From Streptomyces violaceusniger Tu 4113 (GTDB lineage Bacteria > Actinomycetota > Actinomycetes > Streptomycetales > Streptomycetaceae), in NCBI RefSeq assembly GCF_000147815.2, contig NC_015957.1:8680001-8744000 (forward strand): a stretch of 64,000 nucleotides of DNA. The letters are read 5' to 3'. Below the pieces are notes generated by a model. The model had not been told where the DNA came from, searched no databases, and worked only from the letters and a program-made list of their open reading frames with translations. Positions 51,012-59,575 of this stretch are shown in pieces; the stretch's first letter is position 1; every line of letters starts with the position of its first letter. A program made the translations under genes and the position numbers.

Positions 51012-52304
51012 TCAGCCCACGTCGCGTGAGACCACCACCCCGCACAGCACAGGGTCGCTCTGGCAGCCCGCCGTCCCCGCGGCGAGCACTCCGTTCGTCC
51101 CGGGGACCGCGGCGATGCCCGACACCGTGGACATCTCGCTGTGCTCGGTGACGTCGGCGGGCAGCTCCTCGGTCGACCATTCCGTACCGGTCCAGCGGGA
51201 CAGTACGGAGTGGCGGCCGCCGGCGGACCAGCCGGCGATCCACAGCCGTCCGGCGCCGTCCGCGCCCGCGGCGTTGGCCTCGTCCACGGGCAGCGTGGGC
51301 AGCGACTGCCAGCGGCTGCCGGTCCAGCGGGTGGCCATAGTGGCCTCGGGCGCCTCCGCGTCGTTGGTCTTGCCGACCACGTAGACCGAACCGCGGCCGG
51401 TGGCCACGGCGTGGTTGGCGACCCAGCCGGTCGGGTGCTCGGCCGGGGTCGGCACCTCGCGGACCGTCCAGGCGCGGCCGTTCCAGTGGTAGAGCAGCGG
51501 GACGGACACATCGCCGGTCGCGGCCTCGGCGGTGACCCACACGTCGTCAGGACCGGTGCCGGTGATGTCCCACGGCCGCACCTCACCGCCACCGGGGGCG
51601 GCGGGGAGTGACACTTCCTGCCACGCGGAGCCGGTCCAGCGCTCCAGGCGGGACGTGGAAGCGCCGCTGTTCTGGTCCCAGTCGAAGCTCGTCAGCCAAG
51701 CCGACTTCTCGCCGAACGCGGCAATGTCGCCGACGAAGCTCATCTGCCCCTCCGGGGGCGTGGCGTGGGCGGTATCGGCCCACTTCTCGCCGTCCCAGTG
51801 CCGCACCACGATCGGTGAGGTGGTGTCGCCGAACTGGACTCCGGCCGCCCAGACGTCGTCGGGTGCGGCGGCGCTGACCTTTTCCAGTTGCCCGGGCTTG
51901 TCTCCGGCCCCGGCGGCGGGCACGTCCGTCCAGGTGGTGCCGTTCCAGTGCTTGATCGCGGGGGTGGGCCCGTCGGCGCCGTCGGTCTTCCGGCCCACCG
52001 CCCAGGCGTCCTTGGCGCCGGTCGCGGCGACGTCCCAGAACTCCGTCGAGACGGTCTCGCTCAGCGGCGTCCGCAGCGTCCACGGGGTGGCGGCGCGGGC
52101 CGCCGGGCCGGACGCGCCGCCGGTCGCGGCGTTCGCGACGTTCGCGGGCGCGGCGTTCGCGGGCGCGGCGTTCGCGGGCGCGGCGTTCGCAGGGGCGGCG
52201 AGGGTGCCGAAGGTACCGAGTGTGCCGAGTGCCACCGCGCACACCGTGACCGCGTTGCGCAGCCAGAGCGGGCGGGTTCCGGGCCGTCCTGTGGTTCTGT
52301 CCAT
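51012..52304 (-). CDS. Secreted Trp-rich propeller-like protein
   Basis: The product has 430 residues. A signal peptide (RNAVTVCAVALGTLGTFG, cleavage near APANA) is followed by four or five copies of ANAAP from a 15-bp repeat (52140-52199). The mature part contains about seven repeats with the theme DVWAxG, then xxxWxGxxW (for example DAWAVGRKTDG, IKHWNGTTWTDVP, VRHWDGEKWADT, LYHWNGRAWTV, STRWTGSRWQS-like). This fits a seven-bladed beta-propeller outside the cell. The single late Cys pair (AGCQSDPVLCGVV) may close it. Binding partner and function are unknown. It reads towards nirD. Confidence 0.8.
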   Translation of the reverse strand: MDRTTGRPGTRPLWLRNAVTVCAVALGTLGTFGTLAAPANAAPANAAPANAAPANVANAATGGASGPAARAATPWTLRTPLSETVSTEFWDVAATGAKDAWAVGRKTDGADGPTPAIKHWNGTTWTDVPAAGAGDKPGQLEKVSAAAPDDVWAAGVQFGDTTSPIVVRHWDGEKWADTAHATPPEGQMSFVGDIAAFGEKSAWLTSFDWDQNSGASTSRLERWTGSAWQEVSLPAAPGGGEVRPWDITGTGPDDVWVTAEAATGDVSVPLLYHWNGRAWTVREVPTPAEHPTGWVANHAVATGRGSVYVVGKTNDAEAPEATMATRWTGSRWQSLPTLPVDEANAAGADGAGRLWIAGWSAGGRHSVLSRWTGTEWSTEELPADVTEHSEMSTVSGIAAVPGTNGVLAAGTAGCQSDPVLCGVVVSRDVG

Positions 52305-52382
52305 GACCTTCCTTCTGCTCGGGTGGGGTTCTCAGAAGGAAATGGCCGCCGCCCGGCCGTTCTTACAGCCCACCCCGGCCAG

Positions 52383-53582
52383 TCATTCGGGGATTTCCGA
52401 GGTCTTCAGTTGCCGGTCGGTCCACTCCGACCTGACGGTGGCGGTGTAGTTCACCACCGTGCCCGATGTGAGCCCCGCCTTCGCGGCCTTCGCGTCCGGC
52501 TCGGTCAGCACCTCCTGCTCGGACAGCAGGGCCCCGGTCGCCGGGTCCACGATCAGCTCGGACCGTCCGGTCCCGTACCCGGGCCGGTCGGACGCGGGCA
52601 GGGCGAAGCCGACGCCCTCGCGGCCCAGCGGATCGGTCACCTCGCCGAGCGCACGGATGCCCGGCAGCCCCGCGATGACGCGGTACGCGGCGGCCCGTAC
52701 CTCGGCCTTCACCGGCAGGCCGATCAGCCCGGCCGCCTGCTGCCACATCCACTCGGTGCGGCCGCGGACCTCGCTCCCGCCGTCCTCCCGGTAGAGGTCC
52801 GCCAGCACCTCCTTCAGCTTCGCGCTGTCGCCCGGGAGTTTCCGCAGGTCCTCGTAGGTGACATTGCGCGCGCCGAGGGCGGCGATCCGGTCGCCCGAGT
52901 TGATGCGGTCCACCGTCGGCCGCTTCCCGGCCCCGGTCTCGATCCGCAGACCGAGCCTGCCGCCCTGTCCGGTGTCGGCGAGCGTCAGGTCCTTCGGCGA
53001 GCCGGCGGCCCGCCAGCGCGCCGTATCGCGCTCGGTGCGGGGCTTGGTGGTGGCGTCGAGCCCCATGACGTTGAGGCTTTCCGTGCCGGGCCGTACCCCG
53101 AAGGACCGCTGCTGCTTCTCGGAGGTGGACACCGCGAAGGTCTTCCCGGACGCGTCGATGACGGCGGTCCAGCCCGACCGCGTGGTCACCTGCCAGTAGG
53201 TGCCCTCGTCCGCCGCCGTCCGGTCCAGCCGGTCGGCGACGTGTTGCAGCGCCAGACGGCCGTTGGCGGGGATGTGCCGGGCGCCGTCCGCGGTGGGGCC
53301 GGCGGACGCCCGGGACCCCTCGGCGTCCGAGCCGCCTTGGGGCAGGGTGGCGACGAGCACTCCGGCGACGGCCGCCGTCGCCGCGACGGGCAGCGCCCAG
53401 CGCCAGGTGAACATCCGCGGGGACCGGCGGAGTTCCGGCGCCTCGGCCGTGCTGGCCCTCCCCGCCAGGATGGTCTCCAGGTCGCGGCGGGCGCGTGCGG
53501 AACCGGCCAGGTGGTCCGGATCGAGCTCCGGGGGCCGTGCGTCCGCCAGGGTCTTCATCACATCGTGCCGCTTGCGTGCCAT
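52383..53582 (-). CDS. CU044_5270-type membrane protein paired with an ECF sigma factor
   Basis: The product has 399 residues. The cytoplasmic N-terminal 60 residues include the start MARKRHDVMKTLADARPPEL. One transmembrane helix (WALPVAATAAVAGVLVATLP) and a large extracytoplasmic domain with RTEWMWQQAAGLIGLPV and an end RSELIVDPATGALLSEQEVL match the actinobacterial CU044_5270 family. It starts one base after the stop codon of the sigma factor gene, so it probably serves as its membrane partner or anti-sigma factor. That role is inferred from the layout. Confidence 0.85.
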   Translation of the reverse strand: MARKRHDVMKTLADARPPELDPDHLAGSARARRDLETILAGRASTAEAPELRRSPRMFTWRWALPVAATAAVAGVLVATLPQGGSDAEGSRASAGPTADGARHIPANGRLALQHVADRLDRTAADEGTYWQVTTRSGWTAVIDASGKTFAVSTSEKQQRSFGVRPGTESLNVMGLDATTKPRTERDTARWRAAGSPKDLTLADTGQGGRLGLRIETGAGKRPTVDRINSGDRIAALGARNVTYEDLRKLPGDSAKLKEVLADLYREDGGSEVRGRTEWMWQQAAGLIGLPVKAEVRAAAYRVIAGLPGIRALGEVTDPLGREGVGFALPASDRPGYGTGRSELIVDPATGALLSEQEVLTEPDAKAAKAGLTSGTVVNYTATVRSEWTDRQLKTSEIPE

Positions 53583-53583
53583 C

Positions 53584-54177
53584 TCAGGTCTCCTTCACTG
53601 TCACGTTCGCGCGAGGGGCGCGAGGGCGAGGGTCAAGGCCGGGCTCGGGTCCGGGGCCGGGCTCGGGCTCGGGGCCCGGGGAGGGGCCGACCGCGTCCAC
53701 GGCCCGCTCCAGCCGCCGTCTGGCCCGGTGCAGCCGCACCGCGAACGTGGCGCCGGAACAGCCGAGGACGCGCGCCGCCTGTCTCGGGCCGAGCCCGTGC
53801 CAGGCGACCAGCGTCAGCAACTCGCGGTCGGCGGCGGACAGCCCCGCCAGCGCCTGCAGCGCCACCGCGCGCTCGGTCACCCCCGCGGCCACGTCCTCGA
53901 CCTGGGCGCCGGAGGTGATGACGCGCTGGGCCTCCTGGGCGGCCAGGGCGTACTGCCTGCCGTCGTGGCGCCGCAGCTCGCGGGTCAGATTGCGGGCCAC
54001 GCCGAGCAGCCACGGCAGCGGCGGCGTCGGGATATCCCGCATCCGCCGCCAGGCGACCGTGAAGGTCTCGCTGGTGATGTCCTCACCGACCTGCCGACCC
54101 ACCAGGCTGGCCGCATAGGCCAGCACACGGGGTTGGCACTCCTCGTATAGGTCCCGAAAGCGTTGGGCGTCGGTCAC
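53584..54177 (-). CDS. ECF-family RNA polymerase sigma factor
   Basis: The product has 197 residues from GTG 54177, with GAGGAG upstream. Region 2 (RFRDLYEECQPRVLAYAASL, DITSETFTVAWRRM, PLPWLLGVARNL) and region 4 (ALAGLSAADRELLTLVAWHG, QAARVLGCSGATFAVRLHRA) are typical. The last 30 residues are PEPGPGPEPG repeats. It belongs with the CU044_5270 protein directly after it. The signal is unknown. Confidence 0.92.
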   Translation of the reverse strand: MTDAQRFRDLYEECQPRVLAYAASLVGRQVGEDITSETFTVAWRRMRDIPTPPLPWLLGVARNLTRELRRHDGRQYALAAQEAQRVITSGAQVEDVAAGVTERAVALQALAGLSAADRELLTLVAWHGLGPRQAARVLGCSGATFAVRLHRARRRLERAVDAVGPSPGPEPEPGPGPEPGLDPRPRAPRANVTVKET

Positions 54178-54239
54178 GCCGTCTCCTCATCTGGGCTCTC
54201 TCACCATGCAGTGGTCGAGGGCCGCGCTTTCTTACACCC

Positions 54240-54640
54240 GGGGAGAGGAAAGTTTGAGCGGCGAGGTGCCTGGCCGCTGGAGCGGGGTCACCGGCCAAGT
54301 GGTGCGGGGTGACCGGCTAGGCAGAGGGGCGGCGCTCAGCCGGTGGTACGGAGCCAACGGCCAGGCGGACGAGGGCGCTCAGCCGGTCGACCGAGGCCAA
54401 CGGCCAACGGCCAACGGCCAACGGCCAAGCAGACCACGCCGCCCAGCCAGCCGACCGGGGCCAACGGCCACGCAGACCACGGCGCCCAGCCGAGCGCGCG
54501 GGGCCCACGACCACGCAGACCACGGCGCTCAGCCGGTCGTACGGGGCCAACCGCTAGGTGGGCGACGGCGCCCAGCCGACCGGGCGGCGCCAACTCCACG
54601 CGGACCACGGCGCTCAGCCGGGCGCGCGGGCGGCCCTGCT
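54240..54640. repeat. Tandem array, unit about 43 bp, upstream of the lacI-like gene
   Basis: Six or seven copies of a unit like CGGCGCTCAGCCGGTCGTAC, followed by GGGGCCAACGGCCACGCAGACCA-like sequence. One unit is expanded to four GGCCAAC steps (54409-54430). No gene in 54178-54750 can be supported. Confidence 0.75.
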
Positions 54641-54758
54641 GAGGGCCGTAGCCGACGGGCACGGTGGTGTGACGGCGGCGGAGGCCGCCCCCGTGGCGCT
54701 GCGTAAGCTCAGGAGCTTATGGGGACGTCCCTCTCTCGTCTCTTCACGTCCGATCCGG

Positions 54759-54781
54759 TTTTCCGGAAGACTTCTGCAAGG
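54759..54781 (+). promoter_or_regulatory. LacI-type operator boxes before the regulator gene
   Basis: TTTTCCGGAAGA (54759-54770) and ACTTCTGCAAGG (54770-54781) lie side by side, about 60-85 bases before the lacI-like start. The second matches ACTTCCGGAAGG at 56248-56259 at ten of twelve bases. Confidence 0.45.
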
Positions 54782-54843
54782 TTCCGAGGGTGCGCCCCGG
54801 AAAGTGAGAGGCGGGGGTGGCTCCCGTCAACCGAGGAGGCGGA

Positions 54844-55887
54844 ATGGCTACGGAGAGCAGGGGCACCGAGGGCGGCGCCCGGCCCAAGGTGACGATCACG
54901 GCCATCGCGCAGGAGGCCGGGGTGTCGGTGCCCACGGTCTCCCGGGTGGTCAACGGCCGTTCGGATGTCTCGCCCGAGACCCGGGCCCGGGTCGAGGACC
55001 TGCTGCGGGTCCACGGCTACCGCCGCCGCCAGCGGGTGCCCGGCGACCGCGCCGCCCTGGTGGACCTGGTCTTCAACGACCTGGACAGCCCTTGGGCGGT
55101 GGAGATCATCCGCGGCGTGGAGGAGGTCGCCCACCAGGACGGGGTGGGCACGGTGGTCTCGGCGATCCACGGCCGCGCGGGCTCGGCCCGGCAGTGGCTG
55201 AAGAACCTGCGGGCCCGCGCCTCGGACGGGGTGATCCTGGTGACGTCCGTGCTGGAGCCGGTGGTCCACGAGGAGCTGCGGCGGCTGAACGTGCCGATCG
55301 TGGTCGTCGACCCGGCCGGCTCCCCGGCGCTGGACGCGCCCACCGTGGGGGCGACCAACTGGGCGGGCGGCATGGCCGCCACCGAACATCTGCTGAGCCT
55401 CGGCCACCGCCGGATCGGTCTGATCGCCGGTCCGCCGCGGCTGTTGTGCAGCCGCGCCCGGCTGGACGGCCACCGGGCGGCGCTGGAGGCGGCGGGCGTG
55501 CCGTTCGATCCGGCGCTGGTGGTGCAGGGGGACTTCTACCACGAGTCGGGTTTCCACGGTTGCGATCAGCTAATGGACGCCGGCTCCCCGCCCACCGCCG
55601 TCTTCGCCTCCAGCGACCAGATGGCTCTGGGTGCGATCGAGGCTCTGCGGCGGCGGGGGCTGCGGGTTCCGGAGGATGTGAGCATTGTCGGCTTCGACGA
55701 CTTGCCCGAGGTGCGGTGGTCGGCGCCGCCGTTGACGACGGTTCGTCAGCCGCTGGCGGACATGGGGAAGTTGGCTGCCCGTACGGTGTTGCGGCAGGCG
55801 CGGGGGGAGGAGATCGAGTCGCCGAGGGTGGAGTTGGCTACGCAGTTGGTTGTGCGCTCCAGCACGGCCGCGCCTGCGGCGGGCTGA
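54844..55887 (+). CDS. LacI/GalR-family repressor of the sugar-uptake operon
   Basis: The product has 347 residues from ATG 54844 (GAGGAGG upstream). The helix-turn-helix ([20 protein letters not shown], then [17 protein letters not shown]) is followed by the periplasmic-binding-like ligand domain ([79 protein letters not shown]). It resembles BxlR/CebR-type regulators. It probably represses the ABC transporter and GH3 genes downstream and is released by an oligosaccharide. A 276-bp repeat element separates it from the operon. Confidence 0.92.
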   Translation: MATESRGTEGGARPKVTITAIAQEAGVSVPTVSRVVNGRSDVSPETRARVEDLLRVHGYRRRQRVPGDRAALVDLVFNDLDSPWAVEIIRGVEEVAHQDGVGTVVSAIHGRAGSARQWLKNLRARASDGVILVTSVLEPVVHEELRRLNVPIVVVDPAGSPALDAPTVGATNWAGGMAATEHLLSLGHRRIGLIAGPPRLLCSRARLDGHRAALEAAGVPFDPALVVQGDFYHESGFHGCDQLMDAGSPPTAVFASSDQMALGAIEALRRRGLRVPEDVSIVGFDDLPEVRWSAPPLTTVRQPLADMGKLAARTVLRQARGEEIESPRVELATQLVVRSSTAAPAAG

Positions 55888-56163
55888 TTCCCCACCCCAC
55901 CCCACCCACACCCCTTCCCGAACCGGGGGCCGCGCCCCCGACCCCCCGCCGGGGCTCCGCCCAGGACCCCGGTCCTCAAGCTCCCCCAGCTACCGCTGGG
56001 AGGTGCCCCCTGACGGGCTGGAAAATCCAGCCCGTCCGGCGTTTGAGGACACGTCCGAAGGGCGTCCGGGAGTTCAGCCTCCGGCCGGTCGGGCGGGGCC
56101 GTGCGGCCTCGACGGGGCGAGGGGCTTGCCCCCGTTCGGGAAGGGGCGGGGTGGGGTGGGGAA
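55888..56163. mobile_element. MITE-like element of 276 bp with long terminal inverted repeats
   Basis: The left end (TTCCCCACCCCACCCC, then CCCTTCCCGAAC and GGGGGC) and the right end (GCCCCC, GTTCGGGAAGGG, GGGGTGGGGTGGGGAA) are inverted copies over about 40 bases. Inside are two common Streptomyces palindromes: ACGGGCTGGA/TCCAGCCCGT at 56013-56035 and the CTCCCCCAGCTACCGCTGGG block at 55981-56000. No coding sequence. Confidence 0.65.
56013..56035. terminator. Strong hairpin inside the repeat element
   Basis: ACGGGCTGGA and TCCAGCCCGT are perfect 10-base arms around AAA. It may stop transcription from the lacI-like gene. It is also a dispersed repeat in this genus. Confidence 0.6.
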
Positions 56164-56247
56164 CAAAGCCGCCCGCCGCCGCAACCCTTGACACCGCATC
56201 AGCACCCCCATACCTTCCACGCAACCGCTTCCGAGAATTATCGGGCT

Positions 56248-56259
56248 ACTTCCGGAAGG
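56248..56259 (+). promoter_or_regulatory. LacI-type operator at the transporter operon start
   Basis: ACTTCCGGAAGG contains the perfect palindrome CTTCCGGAAG (56249-56258). It overlaps the GGAAGG ribosome site and ends 7 bases before the start codon, so a bound repressor would block the operon directly. Confidence 0.5.
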
Positions 56260-56265
56260 CACACG

Positions 56266-57591
56266 ATGCGCATACCTCGGTCAAGGTCAAGGTCATGGTC
56301 AAGGTCCACCCTTCGTGCGTCCACCCTCGCGGCGGCCCTGCTGCTCGCCGGGACGGCACTCGCCGGCTGCGGGAGCGGCGGGCCCGGGGGTTCGGATGGC
56401 GGGTCCCTCGACGTCTGGGTCTATCAGGACGCCTCGACCAAGGTGCAGCGCGAGGTCGTCAAGCGGTTCAACGAGACCTCCGACATCAAGGCGAAGCTCA
56501 CCCAGGTGCCCGGTGAGGGCTACTCGGACAAGATGCGCACCTCCATGGGCACGCCCAACGCACCGGATGTCTTCTTCAACTGGGGCGGCGGCAGCATCAG
56601 CGACTTCGTCAAGAAGGACATGCTGCTCGACCTCGACCCGGCCATGGCCAAGGACCCGGAGCTGAAGAAGGCGTTCATCCCCACGATCCTCGACGCGGGC
56701 GCGATCGACGGGAAGCACTACGGCATCCCCATGCGCGGGATGCAGCCGGTGATCCTCTTCTACAACAAGGACGTCTTCACGGACGCCGGGGCGAAGCCCC
56801 CGAAGTCCTGGGACGATCTGCTGAAGCTCATCGACACCTTCAAGGGCAAGGGCGTCACCCCGTTCGCGCTGGCCGGCACCGATGCCTGGACCGAGCTGAT
56901 GTGGGTGGAGTACCTGGTGGACCGGTACGGCGGGGCCGGGGTGTTCCAGAAGATCCAGAGCCAGGGCATGGCGGCGTGGGACGACCCGGCGGTGCTCAAG
57001 GCCGCGCAGACGGTCAAGGATCTGGTGGACCGGGGCGCGTTCGGCAAGAACTACAAGTCGGTCAACTACACCGCCGACGGGGCCTCCACGCTCTTCGCCA
57101 AGGGCAAGGCGGCCATGCATCTGATGGGTAGCTGGGAGTACGCGAACCAGAAGGCCAACCAGCCCGCGTTCGCCAAGTCGGGGCTGGGCTGGACCACCTT
57201 CCCGGCGGTCCCCGGTGGCAGCGGTGACCCCAAGAGCGTCGTCGGCAACCCGGCCAACTACTGGTCGATCAATGCCAAGGTCAAGGGCGACAAGCAGAAG
57301 GCCGCGCTCGAATTCGTGAAGTTCGCGGCCCAGCAGGACTACTCCGGCGACCTCATCGCCAACGGGGACGTGCCCGCCACCTCCGACGCCACCTCCCAGC
57401 TCGGGAAGCACGAGAACCCCGACTACGCGCGGTTCCAGTACGACCTGGTCAAGCAGGCCCCCGACTTCACGCTCTCCTGGGACCAGGCGCTGCCCGCCAA
57501 GTACACCCCGCCGCTGCACACCACCGTGCAGAAGCTGTTCAACGGGCAGCTCGGCCCGGCCGAGTTCGTCGATGCCCTGAAGGGCATGTGA
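56266..57591 (+). CDS. Sugar ABC transporter substrate-binding lipoprotein
   Basis: The product has 441 residues. The N-terminus is Arg/Ser-rich (RSRSRSWSRS), followed by a lipoprotein signal with the lipobox LAGC and lipid-carrying Cys35. The mature protein is a family 1 solute-binding protein (VWVYQDASTKVQREVVKRF, APDVFFNWGGGSISDFVK, YGIPMRGMQPVILFYNKDVF, MHLMGSWEYANQ). Together with two permeases and a GH3 enzyme it matches the bxlE/cebE type that binds xylo- or cello-oligosaccharides. The ATPase is not encoded here; in Streptomyces MsiK usually serves such systems. Confidence 0.92.
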   Translation: MRIPRSRSRSWSRSTLRASTLAAALLLAGTALAGCGSGGPGGSDGGSLDVWVYQDASTKVQREVVKRFNETSDIKAKLTQVPGEGYSDKMRTSMGTPNAPDVFFNWGGGSISDFVKKDMLLDLDPAMAKDPELKKAFIPTILDAGAIDGKHYGIPMRGMQPVILFYNKDVFTDAGAKPPKSWDDLLKLIDTFKGKGVTPFALAGTDAWTELMWVEYLVDRYGGAGVFQKIQSQGMAAWDDPAVLKAAQTVKDLVDRGAFGKNYKSVNYTADGASTLFAKGKAAMHLMGSWEYANQKANQPAFAKSGLGWTTFPAVPGGSGDPKSVVGNPANYWSINAKVKGDKQKAALEFVKFAAQQDYSGDLIANGDVPATSDATSQLGKHENPDYARFQYDLVKQAPDFTLSWDQALPAKYTPPLHTTVQKLFNGQLGPAEFVDALKGM

Positions 57592-58544
57592 TGGCGGACG
57601 CCGCGACGCGCGAGCGGCGCCGGAGCGTCGGCCGACCAGGGGGTGGCCGGTCGGAGGTCGGCCGGCCGGGGGTCGGCCGGCCCGGCGTCGTCTGGGCCCT
57701 GCCCGGGGCGCTGTTCTTCGTCTTCTTCGCGGTGGCGCCGATGGTCCTGGTCGGTGCCCTCGCCTTCACCGACTGGGACGGCATCGGCACCCCGAGCTGG
57801 ACCGGGATGAGCAACTGGTCCCGGCTGTGGGACGACCCGGAAACCCATCAGGCCATCTGGCTCAGCCTGGTGCTGACCGTGCTGACCTGGGTGTTCCAGA
57901 CCCCGCTCGCCCTGCTGCTGGGCGTATGGGCGGCCGGGCGGCAGCGCAACCGGGCCGTGCTGTCGGCGATCTTCTTCCTGCCGCTGCTGGGCTCCTCCGT
58001 CGCGCTCGCGCTGGTCTGGAAGTCGCTGCTGGACCCCAACTTCGGTCTGATCGCCGATATCGGGCCCGCTCTGGGCTTCGCGGACGGCGATCTGCTCGGC
58101 AGCTCCAAGGGCGCCTTCGGGGCGGTCCTCTTCGTCACCGCCTGGCAGTTCATCCCGCTGCACACACTGATCTACCAGGGCGGTGCCCGCGCCATCCCGC
58201 GCTCGCTCTACGACGCGGCGGCGATCGACGGCGCCGGGACCGTACGGCAGTTCTTCTCGATCACCCTGCCCCAACTGCGCAACACCATCGTCACCTCCTC
58301 GGTGATCATGGTGGTGGGCGCGCTGACCTTCTTCGACACCGTCCTGATCCTCACCAAGGGCGGCCCGGGCACGGACACCACGATCGTGCCCTACCTGATG
58401 TACAAGAATGGCTTCCAGGCGTTCGACCTCGGCTACGCCAGCGCGGTCGCCACCATCCTCGTCGTCGTCGCCACCACCGTCTCGCTGCTGCTGGTGCGGC
58501 TCACCGGCTTCGCCGCGATGCGCAGCACCCGGGAGGGGATGTGA
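57591..58544 (+). CDS. Sugar ABC transporter permease (MalF-like)
   Basis: The product has 317 residues. It starts at ATG 57591, which overlaps the previous stop codon (TGATG). A basic Gly/Arg-rich N-terminus (repeats of VGRPG) is followed by six transmembrane helices (first FFVFFAVAPMVLVGALAF). The EAA loop reads LYDAAAIDGAGTVRQFFSITLP, which contacts the ATPase. It forms a heterodimer with the next gene's product. Confidence 0.93.
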   Translation: MADAATRERRRSVGRPGGGRSEVGRPGVGRPGVVWALPGALFFVFFAVAPMVLVGALAFTDWDGIGTPSWTGMSNWSRLWDDPETHQAIWLSLVLTVLTWVFQTPLALLLGVWAAGRQRNRAVLSAIFFLPLLGSSVALALVWKSLLDPNFGLIADIGPALGFADGDLLGSSKGAFGAVLFVTAWQFIPLHTLIYQGGARAIPRSLYDAAAIDGAGTVRQFFSITLPQLRNTIVTSSVIMVVGALTFFDTVLILTKGGPGTDTTIVPYLMYKNGFQAFDLGYASAVATILVVVATTVSLLLVRLTGFAAMRSTREGM

Positions 58545-59503
58545 CCGACGTCCTGCCCGGCCACCCGAACCGCTCGCCGAACCACCCCCCGGACGGCGTC
58601 CGTACGCCGAACAAGACCCCGGCGGCCCCTGGCCCCCGCTTCCGCCGCCGGGGGCTGCCCCGCCGCCCGCGCCTTCTCGGGCGCGGTTCCCGGACCCCCA
58701 ACTACCCGGCCGGGCTCGGCTCCCTGATCTGGCTCGGCATCGTCGGACTGCCGCTGTACGTCCTGGTGGCCGCCACCTTCCAGACCCGCGACGGCTATAT
58801 CGACGACGGTCCGCTGGCCCTGCCCGACCACCCCACGCTCGCCAACTACCGGCGGGTGCTGCGCTCCGACTTCCTCTCCTACCTCCTCAACACCGCCCTG
58901 GTCACGGCCGTATGCGCGGCGATCGTGATCACTCTGTCGGTGACCGTCGGCTACACCGTCGTACGCGCCCGCGGCCGGACCTCCCGCCGGATCTTCCAGA
59001 TCTTCCTGCTGGGGCTGGCGATCCCCTCCCAGGCGGTGGTGATCCCGGTCTATCTGGTGATCACCAAGCTCCATCTGTACGACACCCTGCTCGCGGTGAT
59101 CCTGCCGACGGCCGCCTTCTCCCTCCCGGTCAGCGTGCTGATCCTGGTCGGCACGCTGCGCGATATCGACGAGGAGCTGTACGAGTCGATGGCGCTGGAC
59201 GGGGCGAGCCCGACCCGGGTCCTGTTCCAGCTCGTCGTGCCGCTGTCGCGGTCCGGGATCTCCACGGTCGGGGTGATGTCGGCCCTGCACGCCTGGAACG
59301 GCTTCCTCTTCCCGCTGCTGCTCACCCAGTCCAAGAGCAACCGGCTGCTGACCCTGGGGCTGTACGACTACGTGGGCGAGTTCCGGGTGGACACCCCGGC
59401 GCTGCTCACCGCCGTGGTGCTCTCCATCCTCCCGATCTTCCTGGTCTATCTCTTCGCCCGCCGTCAGCTCATCAACGGGCTGATGGGCATGGGCGGCAAA
59501 TAG
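58541..59503 (+). CDS. Sugar ABC transporter permease (MalG-like)
   Basis: The product has 320 residues from GTG 58541 (GTGA overlap). The N-terminal 50 residues are Pro/Arg-rich and not part of the family core. Six transmembrane helices follow (first LIWLGIVGLPLYVLVAATF), with the EAA loop LYESMALDGASPTRVLFQLV ending in P. The C-terminal FARRQLINGLMGMGGK ending is normal. Confidence 0.93.
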   Translation: MTDVLPGHPNRSPNHPPDGVRTPNKTPAAPGPRFRRRGLPRRPRLLGRGSRTPNYPAGLGSLIWLGIVGLPLYVLVAATFQTRDGYIDDGPLALPDHPTLANYRRVLRSDFLSYLLNTALVTAVCAAIVITLSVTVGYTVVRARGRTSRRIFQIFLLGLAIPSQAVVIPVYLVITKLHLYDTLLAVILPTAAFSLPVSVLILVGTLRDIDEELYESMALDGASPTRVLFQLVVPLSRSGISTVGVMSALHAWNGFLFPLLLTQSKSNRLLTLGLYDYVGEFRVDTPALLTAVVLSILPIFLVYLFARRQLINGLMGMGGK

Positions 59504-59575
59504 GCCGACCCCGGCGCGCGCGCAGGCCGCCTCCGGCGGCAGGCAAGCCGTTCCCCCACCTCGACAAGGAGCTTC

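Noticed and set aside
54700..54843. BxlR-type operator CGAA-N-TTCG before the LacI gene
   Set aside because: I looked for it here and at 56164-56265 and did not find it. The CTTCCGGAAG-like boxes are the better candidates.
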